Shown: one piece after another, positions 36,216 through 48,959 of the stretch
Layout: every line of letters starts with the position of its first letter
Position numbering within the stretch: the first letter of the stretch is position 1
Assembly: GCA_947179155.2 (NCBI GenBank)
Contig: OX359266.1
Location: forward strand, 14,398,098-14,462,097
DNA: 64,000 nucleotides
Source of the DNA: Hedera helix
Taxonomy: Eukaryota > Streptophyta > Magnoliopsida > Apiales > Araliaceae
Direction: 5' to 3'
The notes under the pieces: model-generated
Databases searched by the model: none
Seen by the model: only the letters and a program-made list of their open reading frames with translations
Told to the model about the DNA's origin: nothing
Made by a program: the position numbers and the translations under genes

Positions 36216-39119
36216 ATGGAATCGGATCTCGGTAAGCTATTTGTAGGTGGGATTTCTTGGGACACGGATGAGGATCGCCTTAAAGAATATTTTAGAGCAT
36301 ATGGAGAAGTGGTGGAGACTGTAATTATGCGAGATCGCACCACTGGTCGTGCTCGTGGCTTTGGTTTTGTTGTCTTTGCTGATCCTGTGGTTGCAGAGAG
36401 AGTGGTTATGGAGAAGCACATAATCGATGGTCGAACCGTAAGTAGTTTATCTTTTTTTGCTATGGCATTTTGGACTTACCAAAAGAATTGACTTAATTGT
36501 TTTCTTGAGATATAGGAAATCAGATTACTCTTGTGTTATATCATTTTTTGCTTCTCAATTCATAGGTCGAAGCAAAGAAAGCTGTTCCGAGAGATGATCA
36601 CCACATTATGAACAGAAACACCAATAGTATTCAAGGATCTCCAGGTCCTGGCCGCACCAAAAAGATTTTTGTTGGTGGTTTAGCATCTACAGTCACCGAG
36701 AGTGACTTTAAGTTGTACTTTGATCAATTTGGTTCAATTACGGATGTTGTAGTGATGTATGACCACAATACCCAAAGGCCACGAGGCTTTGGATTCATCA
36801 CATATGATTCAGAGGAAGCAGTGGATAAGGTGTTACATAAAACCTTCCATGAACTCAATGGTAAAATGGTTGAGGTCAAGCGGGCAGTTCCTAAGGAGTT
36901 CTCGCCAAGTCCTGCTCGTAGCCCTCTAGTTGGGTACAACTATAGTATTGGAAGAACCAACAACTTCCTTAATAGCTATACTCAGGGGTATAACCTGAGC
37001 TCAGTCGGAGGATATGCGGTTAGGATGGATGGTAGACTTAATCCTGTTGCTAGTGGTCGTTCTGGGTTCTCCCCATTTGGTTCTCCTGCTTATGGAATGA
37101 ATATGAGTGTGGAGCCAGGGTTGAGCCCGAGCTTTGGACCGAGCTCCAATTTTAATAACACTAATGGGTATGGGCGGGTTCTGAGTTCATATTATGGTGG
37201 TGATTCAAACAGGTACAATACTCCTATTGGAGTTAATGGGGGTAATGGCCGAAGTGAATCTTTTCTAAACTCATCAACTAGAAATTTATGGGGCCCTAAT
37301 AGTTCTGCAAACTCTGGCACAGCTGGTACAAACTTGGGCATTGGAAATGGGAGTTTTGGAGTCTTTGGATATGGTGGAGCAAATTGGGATTCTTCTCTTA
37401 TTTCTGTACAAGGTCGAGGGAGTTCTTCTGAATATAGAAGCGGGACTATGGGATATGGAGGCGGAGAAAACAATTACGGGTCTGGAGCTGGAGGACTTGG
37501 AAGAAACAATGGACCAGGCGTTACCGTGACATCATCTTTTTCTGCATCAAGTGGTGGTTATGAAGGGTCTTATGGAGACTTATTTAGAGGTAATTCTATG
37601 TATGGAGATGCGACATGGCAGTCTGCATCTTCAGAGCTAGATGGTTCTGGTTCATTTGGCTATGTGCTTGGCAATGCAGCTGAAGCCACTGTGAAAAGTT
37701 CTGAGGGATATGTTGGGAATTATAGTATTGCAAATAGACAAATTAATAGAGGTAATACTGTTATGCTGCTTATAAGTTGTTAGATTATTGTATAGAAAAC
37801 TTGATATACTTCCCTATCAAATCCCAATTAAAATGTTACAGACTTGCACGCATTTTTAATTTGAATAATATGGATTTCCTTAGCTGGCTAGCATTTTTTT
37901 TATTGAACTTATATATGAGTATATTTCAATGGCCCGTAAACCAAACAACATTAGCCTTGTGTATCTAATTGTATTGCTTGAAAGGAAGTTCTTATATTAA
38001 ACATAAGGGAATCAAAATAGAGGTTTTGCTTCTGTCATTTATATTACATGTTCTTTATCCAAGTATAAACTTAAAGTTATGAATTTTATAGTAGACAACA
38101 ATAGGAAATGAGCATTATTTTTGTCTTCCTCTTTTGCTTTTAAGTTTAAGTACCACACTGACAGCATGTCCTGATTAAGACTTGAACCTTGCATCACACT
38201 TTTTTTGGGTTTCAGGAGATGCTGCTCAAGCTTAAACTACTTTACTAACAGTCTGACAATGAGAGAGATCTTTTACAAAAACTGTCTTTTCCGAAGTCTT
38301 GTTGATTCCATCTTTTATAAACTTATTGAGAACTGTATTACTTAATAACTCAAAAGTGGACATGACCTCGTCCGTGTTTCTTGATTCTTGTGACTTCTAG
38401 TTACCTGACGGATCATGTTGCACATAATGTATCAAGCTAAAAAGGATTTTACCGCTGCCACACACTTGAAGAAGAAGCCTCTATCGCTCCCTTGTACCGG
38501 TATAAAAAAAATCCTGCCATATTTGCGAGTCTATATGAAGCTATGAGCTCATGATAAATGATAATCCTTTGCAATGTCTCTACTTTTTACCAAATTTAGG
38601 GGTTACTTTGAAATGTAGATGCCTAAGAGTTGAAGTTGCTTTCCTTCAAACTACTAATTGATATTTAAGAGATTTACAGCTTGTGAGCAACTACTACTAT
38701 GTAATGGAGTAGCTCTTGTTCAATTCTTAGTAACTACTGCTTGTGAGCAACACTATTTAGTGAGTTTTTGATAATGTCGAACATTTTCCCATGATCTTTT
38801 ACCTAGATGGGTATCTCCTAATCCTGGGTAAGGTTGTAGGGTTTGCATTCTATTAGGAAGTACGCCCTTGAATAGAAAGCACTAACCCATTACATGGGGC
38901 AATTAATTGAAAGATAACATATACTTGCATCTTACCCCTGCATATAGCATTGCTGTGTATTAAGTTTGAGCCATATTACTCTGTGTTAAAAGTTTGCATT
39001 TTTTTTGTACATAAGTTTTTGTAGTAGATTGATAAACTTTTGACTTATCTTTTATCTTGACTGGCATTTTGATATTAATTTATGTTTGATCCTCATTTGC
39101 TTCAGGAATTGCTGCATAG
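36216..39119 (+). CDS. Two-RRM glycine-rich hnRNP (hnRNP A/B, Musashi-like)
   Basis: Exons 36216-36437, 36566-37751 and 39106-39119 give 473 residues. RRM1 has KLFVGGISW and RGFGFVVF; RRM2 (~107-183) has KIFVGGLAS and RGFGFITY, the RNP2 and RNP1 RNA-contact motifs. The remaining ~290 residues are rich in Gly, Ser, Asn and Tyr, a low-complexity tail common in nuclear shuttling hnRNPs. It should bind single-stranded RNA and act in splicing, transport or stability. The start MESDLGKLFVGG is chosen because the upstream in-frame extension runs across the leader acceptor. The last exon adds only four residues (GIAA) and the stop. Keeping intron 2 would instead end the protein at 37783 with a different tail. 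Gene family certain, exon 3 likely. Confidence 0.92.
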
Positions 39120-41325
39120 GAGATTTCATCATTCGGAAAACTGAAGGTAAATTTAGGTAAAGAAACTTAAAAGGAACTGGTGGAGAACTCTAAATTCCGT
39201 ACATATCCCTCATAAATATACATATCAGCTTATAAGGAAATTGATCACAGAGATCTAACGAGCATTGTTGATATGAAAGTATAGATATCAGACCAAGCAG
39301 TTACAAGGAATTTATTTGAAGTTTGAGGTTTGTTTTTTCCCCTACATGACTTAGGTTCCTTTCATGGCATTCAGTTGAGCTGTAAAATCAGATTGCAGAA
39401 AATATACTCAAGATAATCCATTTGTGTTGTGCATTTCTTCGGCAAGACGCACTACCACTTGTACTACATTAAAACTAGAGTAATAACATTTCAATTTTCG
39501 GTTTTTTTTTTTCATTTTAATTTCTGTAGTGTCTGGAAAATTTGGTTATAGTTAGTCTGTATACTTCTTCACTCTTTTCTGGGATTTGCTTTTCGCTCAG
39601 ATTGTATGTGAGCTTCTGTTCGAGTTACTAGTGTGATTTATTAGAGGGATTCCCATTAATAAGTTGCTGAATATTTTGATTAATATCTTGATGTAGATCG
39701 ACTATTTTCAACTGTATGAAACAGATTATACGTCTTAATTTGGTGTTTAATTTGATTTACAAGTGTTTCTGTTGAAATGTGTTGAACATTGAATAGTCTG
39801 GTACTTCAGAATTCTATTTCTAATTTTCTATTTAGAATTCCTTTTCGTTGGTTCTTTAGAAAGCAAGTATTTGTGTATCTAATTTTTTTTATCAAGTCAG
39901 GTAGATTATTCAAAATTGTGAAAATAGATTGAATGGCTAGATCTGTAAGTGCGTCTGCGAGCCCAGCCTGGTTCGATTTGAACTCATCAAACTCGAATAA
40001 ACTTCTTTATTCATTTAGTTAAATCAAAACTCGAACTCGGATGTCTGACTTGCTCAGTTAGTATATAATAATTTTTTTTTTAATTATAATAATAAAATTA
40101 AACGAGTTGGATTTAAGTTCGACTAGGGAGAGGTGGTGCCCATTTGGGAGATTATCTCCTTGCTCTCTTTTTTCTTTTTAATTTTTTAATTTTTTAATTT
40201 TTTTGGGTGTAACAGTATACCTCTTAAAAGGTCCTACGTCCCCTTTTAGCCGGTAGCTGCAAGTTTTCTTCACGTTACCCTGCAATTGTATGTTTTCTTC
40301 AATTTACCGTATTCGCATTCTGCGAATACTAGTAGGCTACTTCAGTTGTTATTAGTTTTACTTGCATATAAATTGATACGCAGGGATTTTCTATTACACT
40401 TATTCTTTATTTTTTTTAATTGAATTTTTTTCTATTACATTTATTCTCTAATTTTTTCTAATATATATTCAGGCTATGTTTATTTGTAAAAAATATACTT
40501 GAGATTAAAATATTTACCTTAATTTAATACTATTTTGTATTATTTAATCATTTGACGATGAATTATTAATTTCTTAATGCTGTACTATTAGTCACATAAA
40601 ATCATTTAATAACTTAAAATGAGGGGACTATTAATCCTAAATTTTTCATAGGATTATATAATCTCACATAAATAACCTTAATAATAATAATATTAAATAA
40701 TTTATAGAACTATTTAAAGGACTATTGATCCTCCATCATGTGAGATAATAGTCCGAAGTACTATTAAATTAATGTAAATAGTCTAATCCCAATTATATTT
40801 TTTATAAACAAACATAGTCATAGTGATACAAATATTATATTTAGTGACAAAATAAATTTGTAGCAAACATTTAGCAACACAATTTCTTCACAAACTATTG
40901 TGTTGTTGAAAATGTCGCTAAAAGTAATATTTTTGTCGTTAAATGTGTATTCAGAGAGAGAAAATCTAATCTAATTTTTTTAACACACATTTAGCTACAA
41001 AATATTATATTTAGAAATAAAATAAAATTCATCATAAACAGTTTAACGACGCAATAAAATTTGTTGTAAAGAGTTAGCAACACAAATAAATTCGTTGTAA
41101 ACAATTGTACACAATATAATCTATCTTAAATAATTTCGTCACTTTAGCAATATTTCTGTATTGAAAAAAAATTAAAGGATAATTGTAATTTTTTCAATTT
41201 GTAAGAGAGTAATTAAGAAATCAAGCAGGGCGAAAGAAGAAAGAAAAGTACTTGCCTTCTAGGACAAAGGGTACCGCATTAGAGGCTTTGGTATTGAGTT
41301 TGGGAATATATATATATGCAGAGAA
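39120..41325. other. hnRNP 3' UTR and spacer
   Basis: The 3' UTR probably extends several hundred bases. From about 40840 to 41130 there are degenerate repeats of TTTAGCRACA/TTTGTCGCTAAA type, similar in style to the interiors of the hairpin MITEs, but I cannot define ends. No gene seen. Confidence 0.4.
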
Positions 41326-41515
41326 AAATGTATATACACAGTTGTGCAGTGTACAGTCGGCTATGACAACGGTTTTTTTGAGCTATGTCGGCGGTTCAAC
41401 CGTCGGCTTAGCTATTTCTGGGCTAAGCCGACGGTTGAACCGTTGGCATAGCTCAAAAAAACCATCGTCATAGCCGACCGTGTATTACACAGCCGTGTAT
41501 CTCCATATTCCTCGT
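41326..41515. mobile_element. Hairpin MITE
   Basis: About 190 bp folds on itself. The left arm (CACAGTTGTGCAGTGTACAG, CGGCTATGACAACGG, GGTTCAACCGTCGGCTTAGC) pairs with the right arm (GCTAAGCCGACGGTTGAACC, TCGTCATAGCCG, ACACAGCCGTGTAT) around a ~10-base loop. It is flanked by TA-rich sequence. Open frames through it are not genes. Confidence 0.82.
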
Positions 41516-41876
41516 ATATATATATATATATATATATTGGCGAATTTGTCATTTACTATACCACAAGTTCTAAATGTGCTAGCAGTTAAAAAGGTGAACT
41601 TCGCCGTTTTCAATCGTCCCATTTATCCAAGGTGAAAAATAATTACAAATTGTTTTCCATTTTATTTTATTTTTGACAAAAGCAAAGTTTCCCCCATATT
41701 AAGTGTACGAGTCTTGCTAAATATAACGATAAATTGATATTGATATTAAATAACAAAATATGTGAATAGATAAAATAAGAAAAAATCTAAATATTATTAT
41801 TCTATTTTATTATTTATTGTTCTACATTAATTACAATGCAAATTCACTATGAATTAGTCGATATATAAATTATTTA

Positions 41877-42197
41877 TCAAAGTTTACATATAATCAACAT
41901 GTTAGCTGATAAATTGTTGACGGGATAAGCGAAAAACTCCCAATTGAAACTTTTCCAAAAGTTTGTGCAGAAAATCTTATTTACCTCATCGAGAAAATTC
42001 ATCGATAGGGAAATTTTAACATCAAGATTTGGCCCCACATGTTTTTTGTAATTTTCTATGACATGCTTGCTTGCCTTGCTGAGAATAGAGCTGCTGGGAG
42101 GGCAGTTGAGTAGACATTTGCATGCTTTGCTTAAATAAAAATTTAAAAACCCCTCAGTTGGCAGGTAGTTCTTCCAGCAATCCAAAGCCTGTGTCAT
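41877..42197 (-). CDS. Unrecognised 106-residue open frame
   Basis: It encodes a Lys/Asn/Leu-rich product with an ATG start at 42197. The stretch is less AT-rich than its surroundings and composition is protein-like (CWKNYLPTEGFLNFYL). I recognise no domain. It could be a fragment of a captured or decayed gene; a chance frame is as likely. Confidence 0.15.
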   Translation of the reverse strand: MTQALDCWKNYLPTEGFLNFYLSKACKCLLNCPPSSSILSKASKHVIENYKKHVGPNLDVKISLSMNFLDEVNKIFCTNFWKSFNWEFFAYPVNNLSANMLIICKL

Positions 42198-42963
42198 GGT
42201 GTAACATTCACTGAAAACATTCTCCGTGAAGAAAACGTAAAAAAATCTAACGACCCACAGATGAAGAAAACCACAATTTATGCCATTAAAATAGGCACTT
42301 CTCTATTCCCGAAGATGGCATGTATGATTATGAGAGATTTGAAGCAGGAAAATTCAAAGGTCTGAGAAATAACGAACATAGGCTGTATTTAGAGGGTTGA
42401 TATTTCTACGAGGTTTTCTAATAAAATTCACTTTTACGTGAATAGAATATTATGAAAATATCAATTCTTTATATTTATTTGCAAAATTGACGAAATTGAA
42501 CCATTTATACTAATTTATTATTATTACAAATTATTTAATTCTATAATAAATCCGTTATTTAATCTCATAGTCTATGTTTTGTCATTTCTAAAATCATTTA
42601 ACAATGAATTATAATAGCCCATGTGATATTATTTAATTCTTATTTTGATATATCAAATTACCTTATAAATTATAACAAATAGTTAATGGGATTAAATATC
42701 GGACGAATAATGAGATAAAATAATCGTTTTAAATTAGTACAAATAATCCTATCTCATCTATCATTTCTGCAAAACAAATGTAGCCATGTTGAGCTGTATG
42801 CAAAATAAACTACCTTGTGACCTACAACATTCAACTTGAAAAAAAAAAACAGTACCCCACCGAGTTTTATTTTGTCAGAACAGATGAACTACTCGAGGAG
42901 ACTGTTGAGACCATTATCTCAGGCATGGCTCTGTTTCAATGTCTACACGACTATCAGTATAAT

Positions 42964-43600
42964 TAGACCTAATAAACGGGTCGGGTTGGCTTAAACGGAT
43001 CAGGCTTTGTCGGGCCATTTTTGGATCAGGCTAAAATCTTGCGGCCCGTGGCCCACCCGCGGGTTTTTTAAGTTTTTTTTTTTTTAAATATATATATATA
43101 TTTATTTATTTATTTACAACTATAATACATAATTTAAAATAAATATTAACTCTAATTATTTACAATTATAACACATAATCATTTAATAGTATTAATAAAT
43201 AAAATAATTAATAATTTTATAGTCATATATATTAAAATATAAATAATCTTGTGATTAATTAATTGATAAATATATATAATATTAATATTAAAAATAAGAT
43301 AGTAAAAAAATGACTAAAAGTAATATATATATAATATTCATATTTTTTTTTGTATTATTATTCAATATCACATGTTAAAATTTACTCTTATATTCTTCAT
43401 AATTTCCTATTTGATTCATTTTTTAAGTTAATATTTTTTTTTGTCATCAATATCAAATAATAAAAATAAAAAAAAAATAAAAAAAATTGAGCCACGGGCC
43501 GGGTTGGGCCAAAACGCCCAATTTTTTTTGGGCTGAAAAATGAGAGTCCATAGTTCAATTTTTTTGGGCCTGCGGGCCCGGGCCTATTTTGTCAGGCCTA
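42964..43600. mobile_element. Non-autonomous hAT-type element
   Basis: AGTATAAT is duplicated at 42956-42963 and 43601-43608. The ends TAGACCTAATAAACGGG and TAGGCCTGACAAAATAGG (reversed right) are imperfect inverted repeats with adjacent GGGCC/CGGGTCGGG blocks. 637 bp with an AT-rich centre and no coding. Confidence 0.88.
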
Positions 43601-43608
43601 AGTATAAT

Positions 43609-44199
43609 GTTTATTACACATAATATAAACTCACTTGAACAATTTACAATTGTTGATACTTAGGTGTCAAATGTGTAGATAAGAAAAGAGATCTCACATG
43701 AACAATCAGAGAAGAAACACCGACAATCGAACCCTGGAAAGTATAAATCTTACTAAACACACGGAGCTTGTGGATGCTTCAGCCAAAGTTCACTATCTGC
43801 TCCAAAATCACACATGAAACCCAGACATCCCATACATAGATATAAAGCAGAATGGCATGTTGTCAACACAATTATTGAAATGGGAGCAAAGAGAAACTAA
43901 CATAGCTAATAGCTTAATTGAAGTTTAGTTGTTAGAAAGAAAGATAAATAAGAATAATCTCAAATATACACTACGAGCAATACCACTTGAACAAAGATTA
44001 TAAGTTGTAACACGTAAATGTCAAGGATTTTCAATCAGCTTAAACAATCCAACAAAGGATAACACGCGATAAACCCCAACTAAAAAAGGATAACACCATG
44101 ATACATAGTTACGTACTACATAATATAGCATCATCAGTCTTAATTTTAATATCTAAAAGTCACCTGCATATTGTCGCCTTAACCAGTGAAACAAAAAGC
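43609..44199. other. 3' flank of the C2-domain gene
   Basis: Lies downstream of the C2 stop codon on the minus strand and probably holds its 3' UTR. No other gene or mobile element is recognisable. Confidence 0.5.
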
Positions 44200-45450
44200 T
44201 CAGAAGAAAGCTCTACTCCCGTAGAAAACACGGGAACCGGTGGTGTTTGATCCTGGTAAATTCTGATCCGTACTCGAATCTCCAGAACTGGTTGGTCCAC
44301 TTCCAACATCCATTGGAAGCTTCATCTTTGCCAAGGACTCGGTGAATTCTTGCATACTTTGCATGTACATGTTCACGAAATCTTGCTGCACCACCTTTTG
44401 CTCTGGTTCAATGTTTATGGGGACAACAGGCTTTACGACTAAATTTTCATGAGCTCCCCCAGATGCATCACTCCCAGCACCTCCCGATTCTGCAGCCTTT
44501 TCTTTTGAATCACCTTTTGGAGATGGAATATATTCCTCACACAGAGATTTTGAGGCTCTTGGGGTATCAAAAGACTGACAATTACTTGAGGGATTTGAAG
44601 CAGTTGGGGATCCATTAGTAGATACACTGCTCGGGGGAGAATTAGTACTTGCTGAAAAGTTCTCCACCGCTTGTGTACCAATTTCCGAACTGAGATGAGT
44701 ATCGGTATCATTAGACTCCATACTGTCCAAGCTCTGCGAATCCAAATCAGAACATTGGATCCCATAATACTCCGAAACCATTAGATGATTCTCATTTGCT
44801 ATATTAGGATCTGGAAACTCGAGCTTCTCAAACGCAATGGAAAGAGAATCAGTGATAACTTCCCCATCAGGCACAGATGTGGACAGTGCAGAAATCGCCA
44901 TCACTTCTGGTGAGGCCCCACTGTAAGAGAGGGACAACTGCACAAACCCTGCCGGGGAATGGAATAAATCAGTAGAAGAAAGAGAGAATTCCTTCTCTAG
45001 CTTCCCATTCTTGACAACAACTTCAGAAAGAGGTACCAAAGCAAAGCCTAGCAGCTGGTCTTCGAGATAATTCTTCACCCTGCTCAACATCCATATCTCA
45101 CATTTGATCGAAGTGTCGATTTTCCTAACATTGAGCCGGAGATTCTCGTTGAACACGGGATTCTGCCCGCCACCATTGATGATCTTTGTGGAGACTGCAT
45201 TTTCAGGATCATTGGTGAGGCAGAGCTTAGCATAAACATCTTGCTTCTGGTATATGCAAATGTTATGGATGTCCCTAGCTTGATGTATATACACCTCAAC
45301 AACACCAATGGAGCTTTCCATTCTTTGAACCTCATTTACCCTGGAAAAATAACCAGGCTTCCTTGAGAATAGATCGGTAGTTTGCTTCTTGGACTCGGAA
45401 ATAGCAGAGGAATCCTTCAATGGTGACACGACGGATTGAGGGGAATCCAT
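44200..45450 (-). CDS. C2-domain (CaLB family) protein
   Basis: A single coding exon gives 416 residues starting MDSPQSVVSPLKDS. A C2 domain occupies ~48-175 (GVVEVYIHQARDIHN, QDVYAKLCL, STKIINGGGQNPVFNENL, EDQLLGFALVPLSEV). C2 folds bind phospholipid, often with calcium. The remainder is Ser/Asn/Pro-rich, acidic and probably disordered, with a short conserved-looking helix (VNMYMQSMQEFTESLAKMKL) near 365-385 and an aromatic end GSRAFF. Similar single-C2 proteins with a long disordered tail occur across land plants with poorly known roles. In-frame codons upstream start with TTG and stop at the leader splice site, so the ATG at 45450 is the start. Confidence 0.9.
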   Translation of the reverse strand: MDSPQSVVSPLKDSSAISESKKQTTDLFSRKPGYFSRVNEVQRMESSIGVVEVYIHQARDIHNICIYQKQDVYAKLCLTNDPENAVSTKIINGGGQNPVFNENLRLNVRKIDTSIKCEIWMLSRVKNYLEDQLLGFALVPLSEVVVKNGKLEKEFSLSSTDLFHSPAGFVQLSLSYSGASPEVMAISALSTSVPDGEVITDSLSIAFEKLEFPDPNIANENHLMVSEYYGIQCSDLDSQSLDSMESNDTDTHLSSEIGTQAVENFSASTNSPPSSVSTNGSPTASNPSSNCQSFDTPRASKSLCEEYIPSPKGDSKEKAAESGGAGSDASGGAHENLVVKPVVPINIEPEQKVVQQDFVNMYMQSMQEFTESLAKMKLPMDVGSGPTSSGDSSTDQNLPGSNTTGSRVFYGSRAFF

Positions 45451-45781
45451 GATGATGACCAAAATTTGAACCTAAAACAATTAACCAAAGAGCAAGGGAA
45501 GTGAAAACCAACCCGCAGCAAATTTAGAAACACCGATAAGAAAAACAGAAACTCTAGTTTTAGTTATTTGATTTTTATTCAGTAGATACAACAATAATAA
45601 AATCAAACTATAATGGAAAACTAGAATTCCTATGAAGTAACATTCTCTTACTCAAGACCAGATTACAGTAACAACTCTTCATAATTCTTAAACTTAGAAT
45701 CCAGACTTTTACCAATTTTCCATATCATTATCTCAGGTCCAAACAAAAAATGTCTAAAAAAATTCCCAAAATTTGATACTA

Positions 45782-46054
45782 CCCCCTCCATTCATTTTTA
45801 ATTGCCGTTTTAGAATAAAACACAAAGATTAAAAAATGCAATTTATGTTTTGTCATATTGATCAAATTGGATATAAAAATCTCAATATTACCCTTCTAAA
45901 ATTCATTGGGAAGAATACAGAAAAACAAGTTAGTATTTAGTGTAAGGATAATACGAGAAAGTAAGTCATTAATGCTTCCTTAAAATCTACAAACTATAAA
46001 TAGAAAGGACCAAATTTCACTATCCAAAAAAAACATAAAAATGAATGGAAGGAT
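45782..46054. mobile_element. Stowaway-like MITE in the C2 leader intron
   Basis: TA flanks a ~273-bp unit whose left end CCCCCTCCATTCATTTTTA corresponds to the reversed right end ATCCTTCCATTCATTTTTA. CTCC-type TIR and TA target fit Stowaway MITEs. It contains no coding sequence. Confidence 0.75.
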
Positions 46055-47145
46055 TATCAGATTTCATTGTGTTTAATTCCCAGAGCACCAAGCATATGAT
46101 AACTACAGCACAAAATTAACCGGAACGAGTACAATTTAATATTATATAAACAAAATTCAGAACCCAAACACCTAAAATTACTACAGCTTTCAGATCAACT
46201 GCTCAGAAACCAGAACAAGAAGCAAAATTCATGTTAAAATATGGAATATATGTGATTGTTAGAACTGCAAACCCAACTTAAAGTGCCAATTATATAACAT
46301 AATACCTAACTGAGCTAATAAAATTTACATAATCAGAAATTATAAAACTAACCCTCTTGATGAACTAATAAAAGGCAAAATAATGGAGTTAAAATATGGA
46401 GAATATATGATTTTCAGAACTTCAAACCCAACATAAACTCCCAATTTATAAAACCTAACACCTAACAGAGTTAAAGTACAGATAAAATTTACATAATCAG
46501 AAGCAAAAAAAGAAAAAGAACAAGAAAAAACTCACCAGTTGAACCCTCTTGATGAACTAATGAAAATTTAAACTGGACAACCTAATTATAAACCCCAGTT
46601 CCGAACTTATATATAGGCAACACCCACAAACAGTAAAGTCAAGATATGATTAGATACCAATAAAGTAATATCTTTTTTCCTAAAAATAATAATAAATAAA
46701 TAAAAAAAAGAAAGAAAAATCTCACACCTCAGAATCCAAGAGAGTAATACAGGGAAAAGCGAAAGTTAAAACAATAGCTCAGATCTCACAAATAATTTCT
46801 AAGCTCTCAGCTTGAAATCCATCAAAAAAACATGAAAGCGTAAAGCACAAAAATCAAAGAAAATCAATAAATAAATAAGAAAACATACTCTTCTTTTTCC
46901 TTTTTTTAACTTTACCTACAAAGTCCAAACAACTTTTTTGAGGAAAATCTGTACTCCAATCCAAGATCTGTCGACGAAGTAGCTCGGCAATCGAGGGGTT
47001 TATGAAGAACAGAAGTAGAAACTTGCAAGCAAGTAGCAACGAGAGGAGTACAAAGAAACAGGAGGATGTAGAGTAAAATCTACTAATCTTCGTGGGTTTT
47101 TGAAGCTTGTCAGAACGTCTCTGTATTCGCGTCTTTGTACGTGTG

Positions 47146-47153
47146 TATTTATA
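47146..47153 (-). promoter_or_regulatory. Putative TATA box of the C2 gene
   Basis: TATTTATA on the plus strand reads TATAAATA on the minus strand, upstream of a less AT-rich presumed leader exon. Confidence 0.5.
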
Positions 47154-47191
47154 GGATTATTTATAGAAATATAGCCTAGTAATATTGTTAT

Positions 47192-47268
47192 AGTAGTAAT
47201 AATTATGTATTGATAAAATAATAAATATCTCTTAAATATTAAGAATTTTTAAAATATTACAAAAATTT

Positions 47269-47304
<36 letters not shown>

Positions 47305-47377
47305 GTAATAATTATGTATTGATAAAATAATAAATATCTCTTAAATATTAAGAATTTTTAAAATATTACAAAAATTT

Positions 47378-47418
<41 letters not shown>
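47192..47418. repeat. 109-bp tandem duplication ending in (TA)n
   Basis: AGTAGTAATAATTATGTATT starts at 47192 and again at 47301. The following ~80 bases are identical by eye, and both copies end in TA repeats of different length. It lies just upstream of the C2 promoter. Confidence 0.9.
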
Positions 47419-47419
<1 letters not shown>

Positions 47420-48959
47420 TGATAATATTCATTTAAATATATGAGTATTTTCTTAATATTTTATATAATTAAAATTTAAAGGGAACATTTTTTGATATTT
47501 TTATAAAGCACATTAATATTTGCACAGATGTCTTCTATATGATTATTAAAAACAGAATAAAAGTATGGCCTTTTAGAAAATATTAAACTTTCTTTGCTCA
47601 AATAACACATTTCTAGACCCTGTAAAAAATAATCACAAGTCTTTAATCCACCGACAATGTAAGAGAAAATTCAGATAAATAGTAGCATAATTGTGACACT
47701 TTATAAAATAAGTAGATTTTGATTAAACAAATATTTTATTAATAACGTCTCATAAATATATAATAAATTCAAATACTATATTTATACAAAATAATATATT
47801 CAAAGTAAAAATATAATTTTATATTTTATTCAATTTAATAGTTATAGATCTCGAGATTAAAATATTATTAAATTTAAATATTAGTATTTCAAAATAAAAC
47901 TAACAATCTTGTTTTCTTCTATAAAAGTCTAGATCCACAAATAAATGTAGCCTTGATGCATAGAAAATTACTACAACAGGACAGGACGCTCTTACTCCTT
48001 TAGGGGAAACATGTGAACGAGCCCGACAGATATACGCTGAATCTGTGACCAAACAAACCAAAACCAATGGGATGTCGTTTGAGTGCGTTCGAGAACGGAG
48101 TCAAGGGACCCTATCAACACTTTCACCTTATCAAAACACGTGCGCTCCATATTTAGTCTTTGTTAGTCTGCATTTAGATTACCATAAGATTTAATAATAA
48201 AAATTAAAAACTAAAATTAATCATTCGATCAAATAAAATATATTCACAAAAATATATTAATAATATAATAATTTTACAACAATACGAGATGTTGAACTAA
48301 TTAGTCGTATAAAATGACACAAATTTTTAAAATTTATTGTCGTATTTTATTTTATTATCGTGTCATCACTATTAAAATAATGACTATTATAATTTTAAGA
48401 GTTAATACGGAACATAATACATACTCAATATTTACAAATTTGTATATAAAATTCTTATCATGTAAAGAATATATAAAACAAATTTTATAAGAATTCATAT
48501 GGTCTAAATTTTTATATACTCTTTGCATTTATAATTTCATATGGTATAATTTCTTTGAGAAAAATCTAAAAAGAATCATTTAAACATACAAATGCAAGTC
48601 AACTATCTATTATGGTATCTCCCCCTTTATTTTTTTTACCCAATGTTTTTTCTATTTTTCACATATATGAAGCCCCACTCTTACAAATTTGTTTCTACTT
48701 TGACAGTAAAGACTATTTCTTCTTTTATCTTAAGATGCTTTTGTAGCCTCACAAAGTAATTTATCTAAAAGAAAGTAACAAACTAAGACTAGACATATAT
48801 AAAAGATGCTCGAGTCAGTACATAAAACTTAGTCAAGATGGGTTTAATCAGTTATTTATAATTTACTCCTATTAAATTTGACCCTAACTTTATAAGGTTT
48901 TATTTTTACTTTAAAATTCATCCGTTAAGTTTCACACACACACACACACATATATATAT
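47419..48959. other. AT-rich intergenic spacer
   Basis: No gene or delimited transposon was recognised. Around 48000-48140 the composition is less AT-rich but no open frame has a recognisable product. It ends in a short (CA)n-(TA)n run next to a hairpin MITE. Confidence 0.45.

Larger units (their letters stand above)
45451..47160 (-). promoter_or_regulatory. 5' leader, leader introns and promoter of the C2 gene
   Basis: A splice acceptor (TTGTTTTAG on the minus strand) lies about 22 bases upstream of the ATG. Donor-like sites GTGAGT near 46533 and GTGTGAG near 46729 suggest alternative leader introns. A TATA box (47146-47153) would start transcription near 47115. No CDS is seen in this stretch. 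Confidence 0.5.

Noticed and set aside
39930..40140. Possible further hAT-type relic (GTTCGATTTGAACTC-type inverted blocks)
   Set aside because: Ends and 8-bp duplication were not found.
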